Of a stretch of DNA of 64,000 nt, positions 58,434 through 64,000 are shown piece after piece. Within the stretch, counting starts at the first letter, position 1. Each line of letters starts with the position of its first letter. Position numbers and translations under genes: made by a program. The notes under the pieces are model-generated. The model did no database searches. It was not told the origin of the DNA and was given only the letters and a program-made list of their open reading frames with translations. The DNA comes from Humulus lupulus (Eukaryota > Streptophyta > Magnoliopsida > Rosales > Cannabaceae). The stretch is taken from assembly GCF_963169125.1 (NCBI RefSeq), contig NC_084794.1, positions 86,287,018 through 86,351,017 of the forward strand, given 5' to 3'.

Positions 58434-59221
58434 CTGTAATCAAATTGTATGTGACTTATACATCTTTGCTTAAAAAGATATTTTTATTATTGGGTGAAGT
58501 AGCTAATCATTTACTCTAATTGATTTATGGAATTAATCTTTTAGTATACTGAGTGGCCCAATTTTTTTCAAACCAACGTGCACAGCTCGACCCAAACTCC
58601 TAACGTAGCCTATTTGCATGGACTACTTTTTTGTAATTTTTATATGACGTGTTGTATGTGTTATGCGTACTACTAATTTCCTTGGCTTAATCCTCTAATT
58701 TTTCCAAATACAATTCCATTGGACATTTTTTAAAAAGCTTAGCCATTCTTTCTAAAATTCATTAACATCAAACTAGCAAGTCTTAATCCTTATTCGCCCA
58801 CTGACTCTTATTTAATATTCATAGTTTTTTCAGCTTGGAATATTCTTTATAATGGGATTTTGACTTTGGTAAGTCTAGTCGTACTACTAATATTTTAATG
58901 TTGAAGCAGTTAATTTTTTTAATGAAATTCTCTTTGGCAGTTTTAAACTTCTAACTCACATTTTCTAAAAGATAAAAAGATAAACATTACTATTATTACT
59001 CCTCAATATTAAAATGAATCCTATCAATTAAGCATGATCTAATAACTCTTACTTGAAAGCGACCTTTTGTTTACACTTTATTTAATTAGTCCTTATGAGC
59101 AAATTGATTCATATGTATAACATTATGAAAATATTGATTTATCCTTTAGATACTATTTAAACGTATTACACATAAACCTTAGTACATGGTGCAACAAACT
59201 AACTTATAGCAGAAAACTTAA
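58434..59221. other. AT-rich spacer; nothing recognised
   Basis: Sequence 5' of the FAR1/MULE start. Neither a clear promoter nor a transposon terminus could be made out. Confidence 0.4.
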
Positions 59222-59234
59222 TGGTATCAGAGCC
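59222..59234 (+). promoter_or_regulatory. tRNA-iMet-type primer-site motif
   Basis: TGGTATCAGAGCC in plus orientation, about 300 bp before the movement-protein-like fragment. Plant pararetroviruses and many LTR elements prime from this tRNA. No LTR end precedes it. Confidence 0.55.
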
Positions 59235-59539
59235 ATACTTCATCCTATCCTACCGATGAATCTCTATTTCACATCATTGCAAACGAAACCTCATCTACAA
59301 GTTCTATAAGCTTTAGTGCTCCTATAATATCGCCATTGTCACTTACTCCTTCTCCATCTTTCCGCAAGTCCACAACCAACAAACTTGACCTTCTTTATGA
59401 AGTATCATATGTTCCTGAAGAAAACAAGATTACCAATAACAACCATCCTTTGATTAACCCATACTAGATTTTTCTAAAATCCATTACTCCTTTTACCTGA
59501 TCCATTAAAGCTTTCATCAAACCTTCCTACAAAGCCCCA

Positions 59540-60063
59540 AAAGAATATATCCAAACTTCTAAATTTAGTGAGTGTCAAGAGACCTACTCCTGAGGTCCAA
59601 TTCATTACTCTACAAATCCCTCCTGAATTTATTCCCCACTGGATCGTGCAAGGATTCACCCATATTCATTTTGGTGCCATACACTTAGCTATTTCCCTTC
59701 ATGGCAGAAATGGCTTCCGATTGGCTACCGAATGGGTCTACTCGACACCCAAATGAGGCAATACCAGCATGCAAGCATTGCAACCATAGAGACTACATTA
59801 AATGCAGGAACAGTAATAACTACACTGTTCCCTAACTTTAATATGTCTCTTAAAGACAATCGTTTGACTGATGCTTTCAAAGTTGAAGTCCAATTGGCTT
59901 GAATTGACCAAGATCTTACTTCCATTGGAGCTACTCTTCACTACGAGATGGCATACAGACTCCAAGATCACGCTCTAGATCTTCCTTTGCTAACAACTGA
60001 AGAAGCATTATTGGTCTCGGTAGACTCTACCCAAGTTCCAACATGCACTCATATTCCAAGGTA
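59540..60063 (+). pseudogene. Caulimovirid-type movement-protein-like fragment (endogenous pararetrovirus remnant)
   Basis: Two plus-strand segments, about 59545-59740 and 59740-60063 in different frames, resemble the viral movement protein family of plant pararetroviruses (30K type). Visible family-like stretches are HFGAIHLAISLHGR in the first and TTLNAGTVITTLFPNF in the second. A frameshift near 59735, an in-frame TGA near 59900 and missing upstream and downstream parts show a dead remnant. In viruses this protein opens plasmodesmata. The sequence is integrated among transposons and no capsid, RT or other viral ORF is recognised beside it. A distant retroelement carrying the same domain is an alternative. 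Confidence 0.5.
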
Positions 60064-60596
60064 AATCTCTACAAATGATCTTATGAAGATTTTTCCCAAT
60101 TCATGGATAACAAACTAACAAATTAATAAACCCAACAATTTCTCACACGGATCTGCACGACTTACACTCCAAATTGCGTGACTTACGATCATAAAGGATA
60201 GATTGCTGTTCAATTAACTCGAAGATTAATCTAATAACTTATAATAGTAGTTGCCTTCAGATACGATCCATATTGCATACTATCTCTACTTCAAAAATCT
60301 CTGAAGGAAGGATTTTAGAAGAATATTTTTGATAATAAACACTTTGATATTTTATTACTTCGTAATTCTCTACCTTACAAAAAGAGAGATGATGACCTTA
60401 TATAGCCATGTACTCAAGCATACAAACTTAACCCACCCTAGTCAAAACTAACTTTAGTTGGCACCAGATAAGGGATTAGATTCCCTGACCAAAGCAAAAG
60501 GCTACGTGACAAAAGCATAAAGTAAAGCATACAAGAAAAGGGATAAGATTCCCCGACCAAAGCAAAAGGCTAAAAGACATAATGTTTATTTAAAAA
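60064..60596. other. Noncoding; possible minus-strand promoter
   Basis: No gene. On the minus strand TGGCTATATAAGGTCATC (60392-60409) is a good TATA box, followed by a CT-rich leader. Upstream on that strand a phrase (accaaagcaaaaggcta) occurs twice, at 60489-60510 and 60556-60573, once with ACGTGAC beside it. Confidence 0.4.
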
Positions 60597-61093
60597 TTGT
60601 TTCATGACTGGCCCTGTAGTCAGAATCATATGTTGGGTCCTCGTGAAGTGGGTTCCATCCTGTCGGTTCTTCTTCATCTTGATCACAGCCAGCTAGAGGG
60701 TAGGCGTCGTAGTCTGTATATGTCATATCCCATTCTTTTCCTGTGTACTGGAAGAGATAAGGTTCTTACATATCTGGAGTGTCGGCATGTGGGTCTTGAG
60801 AATCTTCTAAGTAATTACTTTTTCGCAAAATTACCCCTTCAGTGTCGATCAATTTGTATAGAGATAGATATTTTTGCTCTAAAGTTTCTTTGAGTTTGGT
60901 GGCCTGATTCATTTTATTTTTTGCAATATGGAAGGCTTCAAGGGCCCTCGTTATTTTTCAAGTATAGCCAGAAGGGAGCGTTTCCCAAGGAGCATGTTCT
61001 TCTGGCTTGGGCCATAAGTTAGGAGGTATAGTATGATTTTTCTCAAACAGACTTTTTTGGATGTCTATGTATTCTTGGTCCCCAAGACCACAT
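60597..61093 (-). pseudogene. Unrecognised coding remnant, left part
   Basis: The minus strand reads through with few stops, including GDQEYIDIQKSLFEKNH, ALEAFHIAKNKMNQATKLK and YPLAGCDQDEEEPTGWNP, with stops at about 60943 and 60768. The same reading continues to the right of the solo LTR at 62916. I do not recognise a family. Its place beside a TATA-bearing spacer and a movement-protein-like fragment makes a pararetroviral origin possible, since some florendovirus genomes have a second ORF of unknown function, but this is speculative. Confidence 0.4.
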
Positions 61094-62915
61094 TGTTGGG
61101 GTTTTATGCCCTAATTAAAACCCAAATTCTTTGTAATCTCATTTTATTATCAATAAAAGAATAGAAATCATTTTTTGACTTGGTCAATCACTTTGCTCAC
61201 ATGTTTTATTTTCATGATTATTTGTTTAATATAAACTTCTATTAAATCCCGAGCATATAGCTAATCTTATTTATAGTGACGTAATCATAGTGGAATATAA
61301 ATATGATTATATGTTCAAAATAAGTTAGTCCTAAGATTAGTCAGTGCACCAGATTTACACTGACTTGCCAATCTACGATATGATTAACTTACACATTACA
61401 GTGTTCTGTTCTTTCTATAACATTAGCAAAGTAGATAAGATCAGATGTATTTGTTACATCGGATAGGACCGATATTGACAGTTGATAAGATAAGTAAACA
61501 TACTGTTATTATCTATTCTAGTCATATCATATAGTTGACCATAGGTTAATTCAATCTCAATTCTGAGTGGTTAGTATTCTTACTGATTGTATTATTTGAG
61601 TTCTTTGACTTGTTCGTTACCAGCTTACCCTACGGACTAGCCCATACTTACATCTTGGGAACTCGGTAGTATAATTGAGTGGGAGTGTTAATCATAGATA
61701 TGAACATCTATAGCTTCTGATGAAGAAGTTAAATGATGGTTTCCTTTTAGGTTGGTTCAAGGTGTTAAGTGATAGAGATCTCATTTCAGTAATTAAATTA
61801 GTTTACCGAAATATCATTTACAAGGAACTAAATGTTTTAAGGATAAAATACAATGAGGGGTAAAACGGTATTTTAGTCCTATCTCATTGTAGACCGTCTA
61901 TAGAGGATTGAGTGACAATTATGGTTGTAACAATGGATAATTAATAGCATATCTATATTTGTTATAGAGCGTTCTATGAATTCAAGAGTGCAATTCCAAG
62001 TCTATAGTGGAGTCACGAGGAATTAATAAGTTAGTAAATTTATTTGTTAGATTTATGATAACTTATTGGAGCATGATTTCATAGGCCCATGGTCCCCATT
62101 GTACCTTGGATAAAATTATCTAGATAGTCTCAATTAATTGATTTAATCATCAATTAGAATTATCAAAGTTGACCAGGTCAATTTTGGATAGTTTCATAGA
62201 GTTGTGTAATTTTGAGAAGAAAAGAAAAATTATGGCAGATTTATTAATTAAGATAAATTGGTATCTAAATTAATAAATAAATTTAAATCAAGGTTCAAAT
62301 TATAAATAATTAATTTGATAAAGGATTTAAATAATTATTTAATTAATTAAATCAATAGAAAATAATATAGGCATTGATTTTAAGTCCAATGGGCTTATAA
62401 TCAAATGGGAAATTTCACGGGCCTATAGCCCATGATAATTTCGACCTAGGGCTTCAAAATGACTATTATTTTATTGATTTTTTAATTAAATTAAATGGCC
62501 TATTTGAGTCTATAAAATGAGTGCTTAGAGAGAAGTAAAAAAAAAAGATAAGTTTGATAAGTCACAAGTCATTTTCTAAGTCACTTTGTAATTTTCTCTT
62601 CTTCTCTCTATATCTATCTCATGTGTTGAGAATTGCCCACACTAGTGTAGGTGGTTCTAAGGATACATTGGAAGATTGTGAAGAAAATAGAAGATCGGTT
62701 CAGTTTCTTGATAATACTCTGCGACAGAAAGGATACAAGAGTTAGAGAAACTGAAGGAAGGACTCTTTAATTCCGCTGCGTATACTGTAAGTATTCTATT
62801 CTTTGTTTCTCTTGAATTTAATTTTAGAAACATGTTTTAGGCTATCTCGTATTAATTTGTTTAATATTAGATATACATGAAAATAAATAAAGATCCTGTA
62901 TAAGCTAATCCAACA
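61094..62915 (+). mobile_element. Solo LTR, family A copy 2
   Basis: 1822 bp, TGTTGGGGTTTTATGCCC ... GCTAATCCAACA, with a perfect 5-bp duplication CACAT at 61089-61093 and 62916-62920. TATA-like TCTATAAAATGAG lies at 62510-62522. About 90% or more alike with the inverted copy at 49389-51236. Confidence 0.95.
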
Positions 62916-63410
62916 CACATAGTGGCTCTTCTTTTGACCTGTAGACTTCGAATGTTGGATTGATAACTATATTCTGTTCTGCATCAAGTTTGGCATTAAG
63001 ACTAAGAAAGAAAACATTATAATAGTTCATTAGGCTGGCAACATTTGGGCCTGGTGGGTAGATAAAAGTGGGCTGTCATTCTTGACATTTTTTCATTGAG
63101 CCGATAGGACTTTTTTTTTTCTTTCCATTTTTCCAATGGAGCGAACGAGGGCAGAATGTCCATTTGGACTTGGTAAGCTGGTTTGAACCTTCCTTGGTCC
63201 AAGAATGATTTTATGGATGTGTGCAAGGCCACAGTTTTTACCTCGAAAACTATGGTAAAAACACTGGTCACATGCCAGAAAAAGTGAGCTACTAGTTTTG
63301 GTGTGAAGATAGCATCTCAAAGAGGTAGGATTTGAGCAAATGGATACTTTGGATGGATTCCAAATTCATTTTGCATAGAAGGTCCAAGTTTGGAAATCAT
63401 AAATTTCTAA
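62916..63410 (-). pseudogene. Unrecognised coding remnant, right part
   Basis: Minus-strand open segment with protein-like composition, including VALHTSIKSFLDQGRFK and FAPLEKWKEKKKSYRLN; one stop near 63320 and another near 63017. It is the upstream part of the remnant at 60597-61093, split by the solo LTR. No domain recognised. Confidence 0.4.
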
Positions 63411-64000
63411 AGAAAGATTGTTCTGTGAGTTTGTTGCTATCAATTTAATATTTGATTTTAAATACGCAAGTGCACACAATCACACAAGTAATATAATGAT
63501 AAGTAAATTGTCTCCACATGGATTGCAAATTAGAAAACATAAGCAAAACAATTACTAAACAATTTTAAGAAATTAAAAATCAAGTGGGTTGTTTATAGGC
63601 TAAACAAAATATTAAAAAAAAATGGAAATACTGAAATAAAAAACTGAACTAAACAAGAAAATTGAGAGAAATATATGGATTTCAAAATGGACTTGAATTA
63701 TTGAATTCCCCTATATTATTCATCCTGAACAAATTGCGGACAGATTGCTGCAGCAATATTCTAGCAAAACTCCCAGGATGACCAAGGGAGATTTTACTAA
63801 AATAAAGTGCAAGAAATTAATAGACTATAACATAGGGTTCATCAATAATTCAAGCCACCTAAAAATTAGTTTATGGCTGAGTTCATAAACATTAATCCAT
63901 AATAAAAAAAACCCATAATATTCAGATTTAGAATCCAACTCAGAAATTAATAAAATAAAGTTTAAGAAAAGAAGAGAGAACAAATCCAAAATGATGCTTG
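63411..64000. other. AT-rich sequence; no gene recognised
   Basis: No open frame of interest. The phrase at 63460-63530 (acgcaagtgcacacaatcac ... tgtctccacatggattg) has the look of retroelement noncoding sequence common in plants, but I cannot assign it. Confidence 0.3.

Overview
The window looks like transposon-dominated nuclear DNA of a flowering plant, probably a dicot. The evidence is the element families (Tat and chromovirus Ty3/gypsy, CACTA, a MULE/FAR1 transposase, solo LTRs, a caulimovirid-like fragment), GT-AG introns, AT-rich spacers and plant-type TATA boxes in the LTRs. I see no certain host single-copy gene, and no rRNA, tRNA or CRISPR array. The species cannot be told from the sequence.

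Layout. (1) 1-5.4 kb: a GC-rich minisatellite, then the left part of a minus-strand Tat-type LTR element whose pol has been deleted, with its 5' LTR at 4437-5398. (2) 5.75-15.94 kb: a small hAT-like nonautonomous element holding a complete 8.6-kb CACTA element (7111-15748, TSD CAT). The CACTA carries an apparently intact five-exon TNPA-type gene and a broken TNPD-type transposase. (3) 16-18.4 kb: AT-rich sequence without a recognised gene. (4) 20.0-58.4 kb: a minus-strand MULE/FAR1 transposase pseudogene split into three pieces, by a solo LTR (56137-57959) and by a deep nest of retrotransposons (20237-54562).

The nest has at least three levels. A minus-strand chromovirus (Tekay-like) spans 20237-54562. 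Its 3' LTR was hit by a plus-strand Tat element (21067-41899, TSD AAATG). Within that element, exon 1 of an antisense extra ORF was hit by a second plus-strand Tat element (31115-40297, TSD TCAGG) that has gag-protease but no RT, RNase H or integrase. The other chromovirus LTR at 51.7-54.6 kb preserves the unoccupied AAATG target and so confirms the nesting. The LTR pairs of the outer and inner Tat elements differ at roughly 5% and 1% of positions by my manual comparison, in agreement with the insertion order. A further solo LTR (49389-51236, TSD ATAAT) lies in the chromovirus 5' region; a sister copy (61094-62915, TSD CACAT) lies in opposite orientation near the right end.

Both plus-strand Tat elements carry, between pol (or gag) and the 3' LTR, a multi-exon gene on the opposite strand. 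It has a Transposase_28 ('putative gypsy type transposon') like region and, in each, its own TATA box. Both also have a second polypurine tract in front of this block. This antisense module, with the pol-less inner element that keeps it, is the most interesting biology here. Other notable features are a 1.7-kb CTG/CTA-type microsatellite that has replaced about 276 bp of a chromovirus LTR, GC-rich and palindromic minisatellites inside LTRs, and clustered GATATATC palindromes upstream of LTR TATA boxes.

(5) 58.4-64 kb: spacer, a broken caulimovirid-type movement-protein-like fragment (59222-60063), an unrecognised minus-strand coding remnant split by the second solo LTR, and noncoding sequence.
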